Positions 8,276-17,039 of a stretch of DNA of 43,939 nt are shown here, piece after piece; within the stretch, counting starts at the first letter, position 1; the number at the start of each line of letters is the position of its first letter. Source of the DNA: Clostridium polynesiense (GTDB taxonomy: Bacteria; Bacillota; Clostridia; Clostridiales; Clostridiaceae); the NCBI RefSeq assembly GCF_000820705.1, contig NZ_CCXI01000115.1, positions 1 through 43,939 of the forward strand. Reading direction: 5' to 3'. Position numbers and translations under genes: made by a program. The notes below the pieces were generated by a model. It worked only from the letters and a program-made list of their open reading frames with translations. It searched no databases and was not told the origin of the DNA.

Positions 8276-9493
8276 TTAGTTTATATCCCTATACTCTGAA
8301 GGATTAATGCCTGTTATTTTCTTAAAAACCCTGGCATAATAATTAGCATCATTGTATCCAACTTTATCTGCAATTTCATAAAGCTTATACTTTCTATCCT
8401 TCAATAAAGCTTTAGAGGCTTCAATCCTTACCTTTGTAATATAATCATTAACGGTTTCTCCCGTTTCTTTCTTATATACCTTGCATAGATACTGGGGAGT
8501 CAAATAAACTGACGCAGCTATGGAATTTATTGAAATATTTTTATTATAATTTTGCTGAATATGATTTTCTATGTCCCTTATTATGGATCTGTCCTTATTA
8601 GGATCGTAGATTATCATAGAATTGCTTTTCTTGTAGCCCTTTGTCTTTATTGCCTCTCCAGCATCTTCATAGGAATTCTTAAGCTCTTCCAAAGAGGATA
8701 CTTGGCTTCCCAAAGCTCCTGATGCAAATTTTCCATGCTTATTAGTAAAAATATTTAAAACTTCATTGCCATAAGAAATTATTTCATTTATTCCTCCCTT
8801 TTCTTTAAGGGCAATCAGCACTATTACTTCTTCTTTCATTATTCCTGATATGAAATAAATTCCTCTTTTTACTCCTGTATTATTAATAATCTCCAAAATT
8901 TTTCTGCTGTCCTCATTATTTTCAGCTTTAAACACAGAACAGATATATGAAGAATTCAGAGGAAACTTTATGTTTAAAAGTTCCAGTCCCTCTTTTATCT
9001 TATCAATATCCATTGATTGACTTTTTAAAATACTGGTTATTAAAGTGTTTTTAAAGTATGGGATGCTCTTTTCCATCTTCATCTTTATTCTTTGCTCTTC
9101 CAGTCTTTTAAGCCTTTCCTCAGTCACCGCTTTTGCTGTCTTATTTAGAAGGCTTTCAAATTCTCCTAAGTTAAAGGGCTTTTCTATATAATCCACCGCC
9201 TTTAGTTTAATAGCAGATTTTAGATAATTAGTATCGGAATAGCCGCTTAGGAATATTATTTTACAGTAAGGGAGGATTTCTTTAATATGGTTAGCAAGTT
9301 CAATCCCATCCATTTTAGGCATCCTTACATCACAAATTGCAATATCCGGCTGTACTTTCCCTGCAAGAGCCAAGCCTTCTTGTCCATCAGTAGCTTCTCC
9401 TACCACCTCTATATTTAAGGTTTCCCAATGAACAAATTCCAGTAATCCTTTTCTTGTAATCTGCTCATCATCCACAATAATTGCTTTGATCAT
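8276..9493 (-). CDS. YesN-type response regulator with AraC DNA-binding domain
   Basis: A 405-residue regulator. The receiver domain (about 1-120) has acidic residues D8-D9, phospho-acceptor D55 in ICDVRMPKMDG, and Lys in DYIEKPFNL. A middle region of about 170 residues follows, and the C-terminal 100 residues form an AraC/XylS double helix-turn-helix (SINSIAASVYLTPQYLCKVY and YEIADKVGYNDANYYARVFK). It is the likely partner of the adjacent YesM kinase and activator of this transporter unit. The start is the ATG at 9493, with GGAGAG upstream. The regulator-before-kinase order is the reverse of yesM-yesN in Bacillus subtilis. Confidence 0.94.
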   Translation of the reverse strand: MIKAIIVDDEQITRKGLLEFVHWETLNIEVVGEATDGQEGLALAGKVQPDIAICDVRMPKMDGIELANHIKEILPYCKIIFLSGYSDTNYLKSAIKLKAVDYIEKPFNLGEFESLLNKTAKAVTEERLKRLEEQRIKMKMEKSIPYFKNTLITSILKSQSMDIDKIKEGLELLNIKFPLNSSYICSVFKAENNEDSRKILEIINNTGVKRGIYFISGIMKEEVIVLIALKEKGGINEIISYGNEVLNIFTNKHGKFASGALGSQVSSLEELKNSYEDAGEAIKTKGYKKSNSMIIYDPNKDRSIIRDIENHIQQNYNKNISINSIAASVYLTPQYLCKVYKKETGETVNDYITKVRIEASKALLKDRKYKLYEIADKVGYNDANYYARVFKKITGINPSEYRDIN

Positions 9494-9567
9494 TGCTTTT
9501 CTCTCCTTACATAGAATTCTTTTAAATACTTTTAATAAATTTAGTATATTAGATATCTATATATTAT

Positions 9568-9627
9568 CAGATTTTGTAAAGCCTTGACCAATGGGGGCAA
9601 ATTTTGTCTTAACCTTTAACTGACCCA
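9568..9627. repeat. Weak 30-bp direct repeat at the 3' end of the LplC-type permease gene
   Basis: CAGATTTTGTAAAGCCTTGA (9568 onward) and CAAATTTTGTCTTAACCTTT (9598 onward) are 30 bp apart. The second spans the permease stop codon at 9609. Similarity is limited to about 20 positions, so it is only suggestive. Confidence 0.35.
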
Positions 9628-10541
9628 ATCAATACACCTTTTACAAAATACTTCTGTAGGAATGGGTAAACCAATATAATAGGGATAGTAGCTGCTACTA
9701 TAGAAGCTGCCTGTATAGCTTCGGGAACGGTATTTAGTGCACCTTCTACATCAGGATTATATCCTGCCTGCTTCAATACATCAGCGGTGGAGGATACAAG
9801 CTCCTTTAAATATAGCTGCATAGGCTTAAGCTGAGGATCCGTGATGTATACCATAGCCTGAAAATAGCTGTTCCAATGGGCTACTGCAAAAAATAGTGTA
9901 ATGGTTGCAATAACCGGTTTTGATAATGGTAATATTATTCTAAATAGTATTGTTAAATTTGAAGCTCCATCGATTTTTGCTGATTCTTCAATACTCTCAG
10001 GAAGACTTTCAAAGTAGTTTTTCATTATTAACAGGTTAAAAACATTTATCATAGCTGGCAGTATAAGCACCCAAATATTATTAACCAGGTTTAGTTTCTG
10101 CATAACCAGATATGTGGGGATAAGCCCTCCATTAAAGAGCATGGTAAACACGAAAATTATCAATAAGCCCTTTCTTCCTCTCAATCGGGTTTTGGAAAGG
10201 GGATAAGCTGTTATTACTGTTATTATTATCCCTGTTAAAGTACCCAAAATTGTGACTATTACAGTTACAAAAAAGGAATTTATAAACTGCTTGTTTCCAA
10301 GTACAAACTCATAGGTTCCTAACTGAAAGTCTACCGGCCAAAGTCCAACCTTACCTGAAATAACTGCAGCTTCGCTGCTGAAGGATTTTGCTACAAGGTT
10401 TAAAAAGGGAAACAAAGTTGCCATTCCTAACAATATAAAAAATGTATAATTTACAAAGGAAAATATTTTCTCTCCTATGGAGGTCTTTATCTTAGTTCCT
10501 TTAATTACTTCATTGTTTTTTTTAGTTAAATTAAATGCCAT
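9609..10541 (-). CDS. Carbohydrate ABC transporter permease (LplC/YtcP type)
   Basis: A 310-residue inner-membrane permease with six hydrophobic segments. The ATPase-docking EAA loop is EESAKIDGASNLTILFRIIL, followed by PLSKPVIATI. This size and the C-terminal FVKGVLIGSVKG are typical of LplC/YtcP proteins that work with large (about 490-residue) binding proteins. It forms the channel with the permease encoded just upstream (16-nt gap). No ATPase gene is in the window, as usual for this class, which shares an MsmX/UgpC-like ATPase. The start has AAAGGAGGCAGC upstream of the ATG. Confidence 0.93.
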   Translation of the reverse strand: MAFNLTKKNNEVIKGTKIKTSIGEKIFSFVNYTFFILLGMATLFPFLNLVAKSFSSEAAVISGKVGLWPVDFQLGTYEFVLGNKQFINSFFVTVIVTILGTLTGIIITVITAYPLSKTRLRGRKGLLIIFVFTMLFNGGLIPTYLVMQKLNLVNNIWVLILPAMINVFNLLIMKNYFESLPESIEESAKIDGASNLTILFRIILPLSKPVIATITLFFAVAHWNSYFQAMVYITDPQLKPMQLYLKELVSSTADVLKQAGYNPDVEGALNTVPEAIQAASIVAATIPIILVYPFLQKYFVKGVLIGSVKG

Positions 10542-10557
10542 GTATAAGCTGCCTCCT

Positions 10558-11514
10558 TTACCATATACTCTTACCTAAAAATCTCTTACACAAATAATTC
10601 CCTGTGACAACTAATATAAATGCTACTACCGAGTTAAACAGTCCTACAGCGGTAGAAAAACTATAATCTGAAGTTCCAAGTCCAACTCTATACACATAAG
10701 TTCCAATAACATCTGATACATTGTAGACTACGGAGTTATACATGACTAATATCTGCTCTGTTCCTGCTTCTAAAATGTTTCCAAGCCTGATTATAAACAT
10801 AAGCACTATGGTAGGAGCTATACCTGGAAGGGTAATACTTTTAATCTGTTGAAATTTATTTGCTCCGTCAATTCTTGCCGCCTCGTATTGCTCCTGCTCT
10901 ATACCGGTTATGGCAGCAAGATAAACTATAGTTCCCCAGCCTACTTCCTTCCAGCCTTCTGTTATAACTAAAAGAGGTCTGAACACATTAGGTTCCATGA
11001 AGAAGGGAATCGGCTCCATACCGAATTTAGCTATAATGGTATTTACTATTCCGCCATTAACAGATAGTAAATTCATAAATAATCCGCTTACTATAACCCA
11101 TGAAATGAAGTGAGGCAGATAAATAACAGTTTGTATACTTTTCTTAAAAAGGAGATTTTTAATCTCATTTAACAGCAGCGCCAATATAATGGGCAGCGGG
11201 AATAAAATTACAATCTTAGATATACTTATAATCAAAGTATTTTTAAAAACATTAATAAACTCCGGTGAGGTGAACAGCTTCTTAAAGTGTGCCAATCCCA
11301 CCCAATCACTTCCTGCAATCCCTGAAAATATATTAAAGTCCTGGAAGGCTATAATTAATCCATACATCGGAGTGTACTTAAAAATAAATAAAGTTATTAA
11401 TCCCGGTATTAAAAGTAAATAGAGGTCCCAATCCTTCTTAATGTCAATCCATATCTTATTTTTCTTTACCGGCGACAATTCTGATACTTTTAGTTCATTC
11501 GTTGATAGCTGCAT
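10558..11514 (-). CDS. Sugar ABC transporter permease (LplB/YtcP-partner type)
   Basis: A 318-residue permease with an N-terminal cytoplasmic stretch of about 25 residues and six membrane segments. Its EAA loop is YEAARIDGANKFQQIKSITL, followed by PGIAPT. LWxxYxxLxPG-like residues near the first segment (DLYLLLIPGLITLFIF) and the family phrase TPMYGLIIAFQDFN are visible. It is the first gene of the transporter unit and the partner of the 9609-10541 permease. The promoter should lie in 11515-11628, just to the left of REP copy 2. Confidence 0.93.
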   Translation of the reverse strand: MQLSTNELKVSELSPVKKNKIWIDIKKDWDLYLLLIPGLITLFIFKYTPMYGLIIAFQDFNIFSGIAGSDWVGLAHFKKLFTSPEFINVFKNTLIISISKIVILFPLPIILALLLNEIKNLLFKKSIQTVIYLPHFISWVIVSGLFMNLLSVNGGIVNTIIAKFGMEPIPFFMEPNVFRPLLVITEGWKEVGWGTIVYLAAITGIEQEQYEAARIDGANKFQQIKSITLPGIAPTIVLMFIIRLGNILEAGTEQILVMYNSVVYNVSDVIGTYVYRVGLGTSDYSFSTAVGLFNSVVAFILVVTGNYLCKRFLGKSIW

Positions 11515-11628
11515 TCATTTCATCCTTTCCTCAATCATTAACTTAATTTTATAAAATATGTGTAAACCTTTAAATACAACAAAATTATTAAAATAGGGAA
11601 AATATTAAACTCTTTAGGTAATATGCAA

Positions 11629-11715
11629 AAAATGGGAGCACCCCTGGGGCGCTCCCATTTTATTACACCACCCCTGGGGTACTTCCATATAAATGGAAGT
11701 GCCCCAGGGGTGGTG
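11629..11715. repeat. REP-like palindrome, copy 2 (two adjacent hairpins)
   Basis: Hairpin A: AAAATGGGAGC (11629-11639) pairs with GCTCCCATTTT (11651-11661) around ACCCCTGGGGC, which is itself nearly palindromic. Hairpin B: left arm 11666-11688 and right arm 11693-11715 (CACCACCCCTGGGG core then RCTTCCAT) form 23 bp with one T/C difference and a 4-nt loop. Hairpin B ends 10 nt before the stop codon at 11726. This is the only compound copy in the window. Confidence 0.9.
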
Positions 11716-11725
11716 ACATTATTTT

Positions 11726-11998
11726 CTATTTTATATCTCGAAGAAAATCAGTAACATATTTAAATATTTCTTTTATTCTTATTAATTCACTTTCTCTATT
11801 TCTTTTTCTCCAGAGCTTACTATAGTCCTCAAGCCAGTATTCTATTTTAACTGCTAGAGATTTTGGGTCTATGATAAGTTCTACTTCATTAATTCCATAA
11901 CTGTACTTCTTAATAGGAAGGAATAAAGCTGCCATTATAGCGACTCCTCGAGCGGATACTATATATTCCTCCATATCTATCCTTCTATCAAGAGGCAT
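11726..11998 (-). pseudogene. Out-of-frame C-terminal segment of the GH20 gene
   Basis: A 90-codon ORF starting 14 nt after the GH20 stop. The end, YSKLWRKRNRESELIRIKEI, resembles the LW-x-RNR helix that closes many GH20 enzymes, and the preceding part is helical. Its frame is open back to 12028. Removing one A from the A5 run at 12024-12028 joins it to GH20, replacing the residues after EIEK with NLVKKAKDMPLDRR. I therefore read it as the displaced GH20 C-terminus, produced by a one-base insertion, an assembly error or +1 recoding. An AAGGCGAAGGAC stretch before the ATG could allow separate translation as a small protein. Confidence 0.6.
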
Positions 11999-12011
11999 GT
12001 CCTTCGCCTTT

Positions 12012-13589
12012 TTAACTAAGTTCTTTTTCTATTTCTAAAGCCTTATAGTAAGCTTTAGTCACCAGTTTATCATCTATGGCTTTTATTTTTTCCATCCATG
12101 GGTCTATAACTTCAGAGCTTTGAATATCTCTTTCCCTCCAGAAGTTTAAGAAGGACCAATGGAAAGGCTGCTGTCTTGACAGTTCCCTCAGTAAATGCAT
12201 AATATCCTTATTGTTTTCACCAAACTCTAGAAGAGAAATAGCCTCATCAGCTTTATCTAAATCCTTTTCTCCTAAAGGATTCCAGGATAGGGAAGCTCCA
12301 AATATCATCCCAGGCATAGAGTTTCCAAATAAGTTAACATGTCCATAGTCACCCCAGTCAGTATTTAGAACTCCGACAGCATCATATTTTCTGCCGTACT
12401 CTACCATTTTGCTTATGTTTATAAAAGCGTTATCCATTTCATTCATCATTCTGTTCCAGCCAGTTACTGATGGACACACATATTGAGGAAGCCCTGACTG
12501 AGCAATAGTTCTTGTACCATCTTCTGTAGCTCCTGCATGGTAAGCCCAGTTCAAGCAGGTGACATCCTTTGGTATTTCTGAAAGATATTCAGGATGCTTT
12601 AATATTATATCTCCCCAGAACATTACCTCTTTACCGTATTTTTTTGCAGCACTTATTACTTTATTAAGAAAATCTGTATATAGTCTTCCGCTGCCAAGCT
12701 CCTCAAGTTTTGCTGCATTTTTTCCTTTACCTAAATCAAAAGTTTCATCACAGCAGATATTAAATTTCTTAGAAGTAAATAAAGGTACATACTCAGCCAG
12801 CATCTCTTCAACAAGCTGAATACTTTCTTCATTTGATACATCAAGTGTATGATGTGCCATCCTATCCATCCATGAATAAGGTCTGTCCTCATCCACCTCA
12901 AGCTCGCATAAATGAGAATAGGACTTAGAGGTTAATATCTCATAAAAATGTCCAAAGGTTGAAAGAGATGGTACAAGCTCTATATGTCTTTTTAAGCAAT
13001 ATTCATCCAACTCTAGAATATCCTCTGGTGTAAGTGGGTCTTTACCGGACCAAACCTCGCTTAAATTCTTAAATGCAAAGGAATGTTCTATATACAACTG
13101 AAGATGATTAATTTTATAAAAAGAAGCTCTATCCACCAATTCCTTAAGAGTTTCAAGGGTAGGAACCTTTCCTCTGGTTACATCGTGATAAAATCCTCTA
13201 TTCTTGAAATGAGGCTTATCTTCTATTACCATCATGGGTAGTTCTACGGAATACTGCCTTATTATCTGACGCAGTGTCTGTACTCCATAAAATAACCCTG
13301 CATCGTCTCCTCCTAAAACTAATACCCCATCATCATTTATAACAATTTTATAACTTTCATGTTCACCTTCATACTTTTTCAGAAGAATATTCTTTATAGG
13401 TTTTTCAATAAAAAGCTTGTTTATTGGCATATTAAAACCATTAACTTTTTCTATCTCACCCTTTAAAAGCCTTGCAGCTTCTAGATCAGAAGCATTACAG
13501 CCTGCATTTAATACTATTTCTGATTCCCTTTCTAAAAAGAAAACCCCCTGATTAATTTCCATTTTTTGTGGTTTAGGTAACAAAAACAT
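12012..13589 (-). CDS. Glycoside hydrolase family 20 beta-N-acetylhexosaminidase
   Basis: The ATG at 13589 is preferred because AAGGAGTGAAGTA precedes it; an upstream in-frame ATG at 13619 lacks a site. An N-terminal GH20b-like domain (about 1-120) is followed by the catalytic barrel. Near residues 271-285 the sequence FNICCDETFDLGKGKN carries the adjacent Asp-Glu pair that polarises the N-acetyl group and acts as acid in GH20. The block GFYHDVTRGKVPTLETLKEL marks the barrel entry. No signal peptide is seen, so it probably acts in the cytoplasm on imported HexNAc oligosaccharides. The C-terminal helices appear to be out of frame at 11726-12028. An AraC gene lies upstream. Confidence 0.88.
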   Translation of the reverse strand: MFLLPKPQKMEINQGVFFLERESEIVLNAGCNASDLEAARLLKGEIEKVNGFNMPINKLFIEKPIKNILLKKYEGEHESYKIVINDDGVLVLGGDDAGLFYGVQTLRQIIRQYSVELPMMVIEDKPHFKNRGFYHDVTRGKVPTLETLKELVDRASFYKINHLQLYIEHSFAFKNLSEVWSGKDPLTPEDILELDEYCLKRHIELVPSLSTFGHFYEILTSKSYSHLCELEVDEDRPYSWMDRMAHHTLDVSNEESIQLVEEMLAEYVPLFTSKKFNICCDETFDLGKGKNAAKLEELGSGRLYTDFLNKVISAAKKYGKEVMFWGDIILKHPEYLSEIPKDVTCLNWAYHAGATEDGTRTIAQSGLPQYVCPSVTGWNRMMNEMDNAFINISKMVEYGRKYDAVGVLNTDWGDYGHVNLFGNSMPGMIFGASLSWNPLGEKDLDKADEAISLLEFGENNKDIMHLLRELSRQQPFHWSFLNFWRERDIQSSEVIDPWMEKIKAIDDKLVTKAYYKALEIEKELS

Positions 13590-13796
13590 TACTTCACTCC
13601 TTTTTATCGCTTGTCCCATAAAGCAACTCTTTATCTCAGATAATCTACTTTATGATTGCAGCAGTTTTCATTTTCAATACTTGTTCTAATTGAGCAAGCC
13701 TAATACATATGCTTTATTCTATAATTAAAGCAGTTTTGAATATAAATCGATTTCAATTAACTTTATACAATTATAGTTTTACAAATTAAAACTAAA

Positions 13797-13870
13797 CTGT
13801 GAAGGTAATATATTATCAAAATCCATACAAAATTAACCTGTTATCTGTGTAGCTTCATATATTTTGAAGG
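13797..13870. repeat. 48-bp direct repeat spanning the stop codon of the AraC gene
   Basis: CTGTGAAGGTAATATATTAT (from 13797) and CTGTGTAGCTTCATATATTT (from 13845) start 48 bp apart. The second is the last codons of the AraC gene (stop at 13841-13843). This is a probable decayed duplication of the coding 3' end. Confidence 0.55.
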
Positions 13871-14734
13871 AGACATACCCACAGACTTTTTAAAAGATTT
13901 GCTGAAGGAATGGATACTTTCATAATTTAGTATTTCTGCTATTTGAGTAATATTATATTCTCCTGACTTTAAAAGCTCCACAGTCTTCTCCAAGCGTTTT
14001 TGTGAAAAGTAATCTCTTATGGTTAATCCTGTTTCCATAGAAAACATATGAGACAAGTACGAATAACTGTATCCTAAAACATCTGCAATCTCCGTTAAAT
14101 CCTTTATGCTCAGAAGATTATTATCTATGTAATTAATAACCTTGTAGATAACATATTTGTTGTCCTTTTTTTCCTCAAGGAAACTGTATGTATTATGCCA
14201 GTTAGAGAAAAAATTTCTGTACATCAGAATTATGATCTGCTCCATAAAATTTTTTATCATTATATTTGAATACTGGGTAAGATTATTAAATTCCTTAAGA
14301 AGATTTAAAAACATTATATCGATATTCAATCTATCCCGTACCACAGGTGTTTTCTGCATCTGCATCATATTTTCAATATTAGCATATTGATGCTGTCCAT
14401 CTTTATCCTTTATAAAATTAAACCCTAAGTAATAATAGCGAAAGGGGTCTATACTATCTGCCATCCCTTCATGATACTGCTCCGGAACACCTATAAAAAT
14501 ATCTCCTGCAGATACAGGATACTTTACACCGTCATTTGAAAACCATCCCTTACCGGAAGCTATATAGGTTATTTCATAGCATACCTGAACATGTCCTTCT
14601 AAAACATAAGCATCGCCGCAGCTTAAATCTCCTATTTGATATAATGCTATTCCATCGTAGTATTTAGGAGCGGTCTGATAAAAGTTATCAAAATGAAATC
14701 TTTTTTCTATATTAATATTTTTGCTCTTTTCCAT
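13841..14734 (-). CDS. AraC-family transcriptional regulator with cupin sensor domain
   Basis: The start is placed at the ATG at 14734 (MEKSKNINIEKR), which has AGGAG 10 nt upstream; the in-frame ATG at 14761 has none. An N-terminal AraC-type cupin (about 25-150, with YEITYIASGKGWFSNDG and AGDIFIGVPEQYHEG) should bind a sugar. The C-terminal 100 residues form a double helix-turn-helix (IADVLGYSYSYLSHMFSMET and IAEILNYESIHSFSKSFKKS) ending with the GMSPSKYMK signature. It probably controls the GH20 gene to its left or the ORFs at 15100-17039 to its right. It is not cotranscribed with the latter, which end in a terminator. Confidence 0.9.
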   Translation of the reverse strand: MEKSKNINIEKRFHFDNFYQTAPKYYDGIALYQIGDLSCGDAYVLEGHVQVCYEITYIASGKGWFSNDGVKYPVSAGDIFIGVPEQYHEGMADSIDPFRYYYLGFNFIKDKDGQHQYANIENMMQMQKTPVVRDRLNIDIMFLNLLKEFNNLTQYSNIMIKNFMEQIIILMYRNFFSNWHNTYSFLEEKKDNKYVIYKVINYIDNNLLSIKDLTEIADVLGYSYSYLSHMFSMETGLTIRDYFSQKRLEKTVELLKSGEYNITQIAEILNYESIHSFSKSFKKSVGMSPSKYMKLHR

Positions 14735-14794
14735 GTTACAATCACTCCTCATTTGCTTCATTATATCAAACTAAATTCATTACAACAAAAATAA

Positions 14795-14850
14795 AAAGAT
14801 AAACTAAAGAAGTAATTTTTTCAAATCACTGGTTGCTTTAGTTTATCTTT
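14795..14850 (-). terminator. Probable terminator of the 15100-17039 unit, with a neighbouring inverted repeat
   Basis: AAAGATAAACTAAAG (14795-14809) and CTTTAGTTTATCTTT (14836-14850) form a perfect 15-bp stem with a 26-nt loop. On the minus strand it is followed by TTTATTTTTG. To its right a second inverted repeat, TCAGAAAGCTTT (14858-14869) with AAAGCTTTCTGA (14928-14939), encloses a 58-nt loop. Confidence 0.65.
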
Positions 14851-14979
14851 AACTAATTCAGAAAGCTTTAGAAGTCTTTGGAGGAAAACGACAATAAAAC
14901 TAAGTAAGCCTGTCATTAACTAGTTTAAAAGCTTTCTGATATGGATAAAAGCATATTTATTCATCAACCAAAATTTATT

Positions 14980-15153
14980 GGTTAATTATAAAACCCTTTA
15001 CTTGTCAATCATCATTTAATAATATTATTGGCATTTCAATTATAAAAATGCTTTGCTTATCCTTCAACCATACATGAATATTCTAGGATAATTCATAAGT
15101 TAATCATAAAATGGCTTTAACTTATCCTGAAGTATTCCCATAAATATTCCTGA
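14980..15153. repeat. Three 54-64-bp tandem repeats ending in the 3' end of the helical-barrel gene
   Basis: Units begin near 14980, 15034 and 15098. They share TTAATTATAAAA, then GCTTTACTTATCCT and CATGAATATTCT-like blocks. The third unit covers the stop codon at 15100 and the last codons. The other two look like older, diverged copies of the coding end. Confidence 0.7.
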
Positions 15154-16578
15154 GAGAATTTCTGCAACAGTCCATCCTGACTCTATAGCCCAAGGTCCCC
15201 ATCCTATATCCGCCGGTGACCCGAAGTATTCCATGTACTCTACGTCGAAACCTCTGCCCCAGACTCCATTTATTCTAGGATCGTCACTGATTATTTGAAT
15301 CCCTAGAATAAATTTAATATTCTCCTGCCATAAGCTTTTAAAGTATTCATCTCCTGTAACTAAATAAGCCTGCATAAACCCTATAGGTAGCCAGTTATTG
15401 GAATAGAGTAAATCCACCACAGTATCTCCGTTTTCCGCTAATAATGAGCATTCACCATCACCCTTTGTGTTTCTCATGGTGGCCTTATATCCTTCATCCC
15501 ACTCTAAGTAAGCCCCTGTTTTATGCTTAAGCTGCTGAAGGTCCTTAGAAACCTTATACAACCACTCCTTGTGAATGTCCTCTTTAGTTATCCAGTAAAG
15601 CCAGCTTAAAGGAAGTATTAGTCTGCAGTATTCCTGGGTTTGGCTCTGCTCCCTTACAGTTTCAGGATAAACCTTCATAATTTCTGTAAGCCCTTTTACA
15701 GATATATCCTTATATTTTTCAATTCCTGTAAGCTTATAAGCTAAAAGCAATGAGGCATGATAGTATGCATTGTAATGAGCACTCTTAAGATTTCCCGGCT
15801 GATTGTGCAACTCATTTATTTTTTCTTCAGTTAATTCTCTGTTGTCTGTCCTCATAACCCTTGTACCATCAGTACCTGTGGTTTTTATGAGGAAATCCAG
15901 AGCTGCTTTGCATTCTTCAATATAATCATTTCTCCCTGTATATAAGCATTTTAATAAATGAGAGTTTAAAGCTCTTGCCACATCGTCCTGATAGCAGGTT
16001 TCCCATGCCTGCTGAGTCCACCTTATCATGCCGTAAAATTCATTTTTGTCCTTTTCCTGCATATAATCAAAAATAAAAGAAGAGAGATTATCTGAAATTT
16101 CAAGGCTATTTTCATTGTCATTCAGCATATAATCTAAAAAATAAGTTAAGGAAATCTCTCCTGCGCAGTCTGCTCTTATAAGCTTTGCAAATCTCTGACT
16201 TCCATCTGGATAAACCTCCGTGCCGAAACCTTCATAAACTCCGTCTCTTCCTTGGTTTATAATTATTCCTGAGTTTTTAAACCACTGCAGTGAAGTTTTT
16301 GCAGATTCTTTAAGCTCTGAAGCAAATTCCTCCTCTGAAATTCTGCTAAACTTATTCAATCCTTTTATTTCATAATAATCTTTAACTGTATCTGTATTTA
16401 TTTCTTCATCGCTAACCCATTCTAAAATATATTTTACAAGGCTTCTCATTTTATTTTTTGGAGAATATCTTGCCCTTACGAAATTTGCAAGTCTAAAGCT
16501 GCATATCATAAGGTTGTCCTTTTCCATCCATAAAGCTCTATCACTTATTTTTTCAGTGATACCGCTTAAGTCCTTCAA
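15100..16578 (-). CDS. Uncharacterised helical-barrel (glycoside-hydrolase-like) protein; probably the C-terminal domain of a split gene
   Basis: The 492 residues contain repeated aromatic helix patterns (YHASLLLAYKLTGIEKYKDI, CRLILPLSWLYWITKEDIHK, NNWLPIGFMQAYLVTGDEYF) resembling an (alpha/alpha)6 barrel of glycoside hydrolase or lyase type. I cannot assign a family or catalytic residues. The only usable start is TTG at 16578, which overlaps the preceding stop as TTGA. Inserting one A in the A5 run at 16579-16583 fuses it to the upstream ORF, giving AHKKLKDLSG, and the start of this ORF reads like mid-protein sequence. It is either a coupled pair or a frameshifted two-domain protein. No signal peptide is present. 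Confidence 0.6.
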   Translation of the reverse strand: MKDLSGITEKISDRALWMEKDNLMICSFRLANFVRARYSPKNKMRSLVKYILEWVSDEEINTDTVKDYYEIKGLNKFSRISEEEFASELKESAKTSLQWFKNSGIIINQGRDGVYEGFGTEVYPDGSQRFAKLIRADCAGEISLTYFLDYMLNDNENSLEISDNLSSFIFDYMQEKDKNEFYGMIRWTQQAWETCYQDDVARALNSHLLKCLYTGRNDYIEECKAALDFLIKTTGTDGTRVMRTDNRELTEEKINELHNQPGNLKSAHYNAYYHASLLLAYKLTGIEKYKDISVKGLTEIMKVYPETVREQSQTQEYCRLILPLSWLYWITKEDIHKEWLYKVSKDLQQLKHKTGAYLEWDEGYKATMRNTKGDGECSLLAENGDTVVDLLYSNNWLPIGFMQAYLVTGDEYFKSLWQENIKFILGIQIISDDPRINGVWGRGFDVEYMEYFGSPADIGWGPWAIESGWTVAEILSGIFMGILQDKLKPFYD

Positions 16579-17039
16579 TTTTTATGAGCATGAACATTTA
16601 CGTATTGAAGTATAGGAGTAGAATGAGAGCAAAATTCCTCATGAGGTCTGATTCTCATTCCGCATTGATCATCTAAAATATCTCCCTGACATATTCCTTC
16701 AATCAGTGAATCATCGTAAGTGAAGACAAGCCTTTCATATCTGGTTACAGAAGGATTTTCGTAATACACTCCTGAAACGCTTCCACAATATTCTGTAAAT
16801 ACCTTTTTACCCTGTTTTACTGCTTCCTCTACTAGCATACGCTCTCTCGCCTGTAACATAATAGGCTCTTCTTCTGTACCTCCCAAAATACACAGGCTGT
16901 AAAATTCTTTAAAACTATCAATATAAATTTCACCAGGTTTAAAAATCACAAGCTCTATGGAATTCCTGCTTAGAATCTCCAGCATATCACTTCTATTGTT
17001 GGTAATTACAGCAATCCTTTTATTCAAGAACTTCACCAT
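16575..17039 (-). CDS. GATase/ThuA-like alpha-beta domain protein, probable N-terminal half of a split gene
   Basis: A 154-residue alternating alpha/beta domain. RIAVITNNRSDMLEILSRNS, then LCILGGTEEEPIMLQARERM and KQGKKVFTEYCGSVSGVYYE, resemble class-I glutamine-amidotransferase or beta-galactosidase-trimerisation-like folds; a catalytic triad is not evident. The ATG at 17039 lacks a clear ribosome site, and a TTG at 17027 behind GGATGGTGA is an alternative. The stop overlaps the start of the next ORF by 4 nt (TTGA). Association with the helical-barrel protein suggests a carbohydrate-active role, which is inference only. Confidence 0.55.
   Translation of the reverse strand: MVKFLNKRIAVITNNRSDMLEILSRNSIELVIFKPGEIYIDSFKEFYSLCILGGTEEEPIMLQARERMLVEEAVKQGKKVFTEYCGSVSGVYYENPSVTRYERLVFTYDDSLIEGICQGDILDDQCGMRIRPHEEFCSHSTPILQYVNVHAHKN

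Noticed and set aside
13590-13619. Upstream start of the GH20 gene
   Set aside because: No ribosome site before 13619, while AAGGAG precedes 13589.
13740-13757. CcpA cre-like site TGAAATCGATTTAT (minus strand) upstream of GH20
   Set aside because: Mismatches at the conserved purine and pyrimidine next to CG. The site is too weak to call without comparison.
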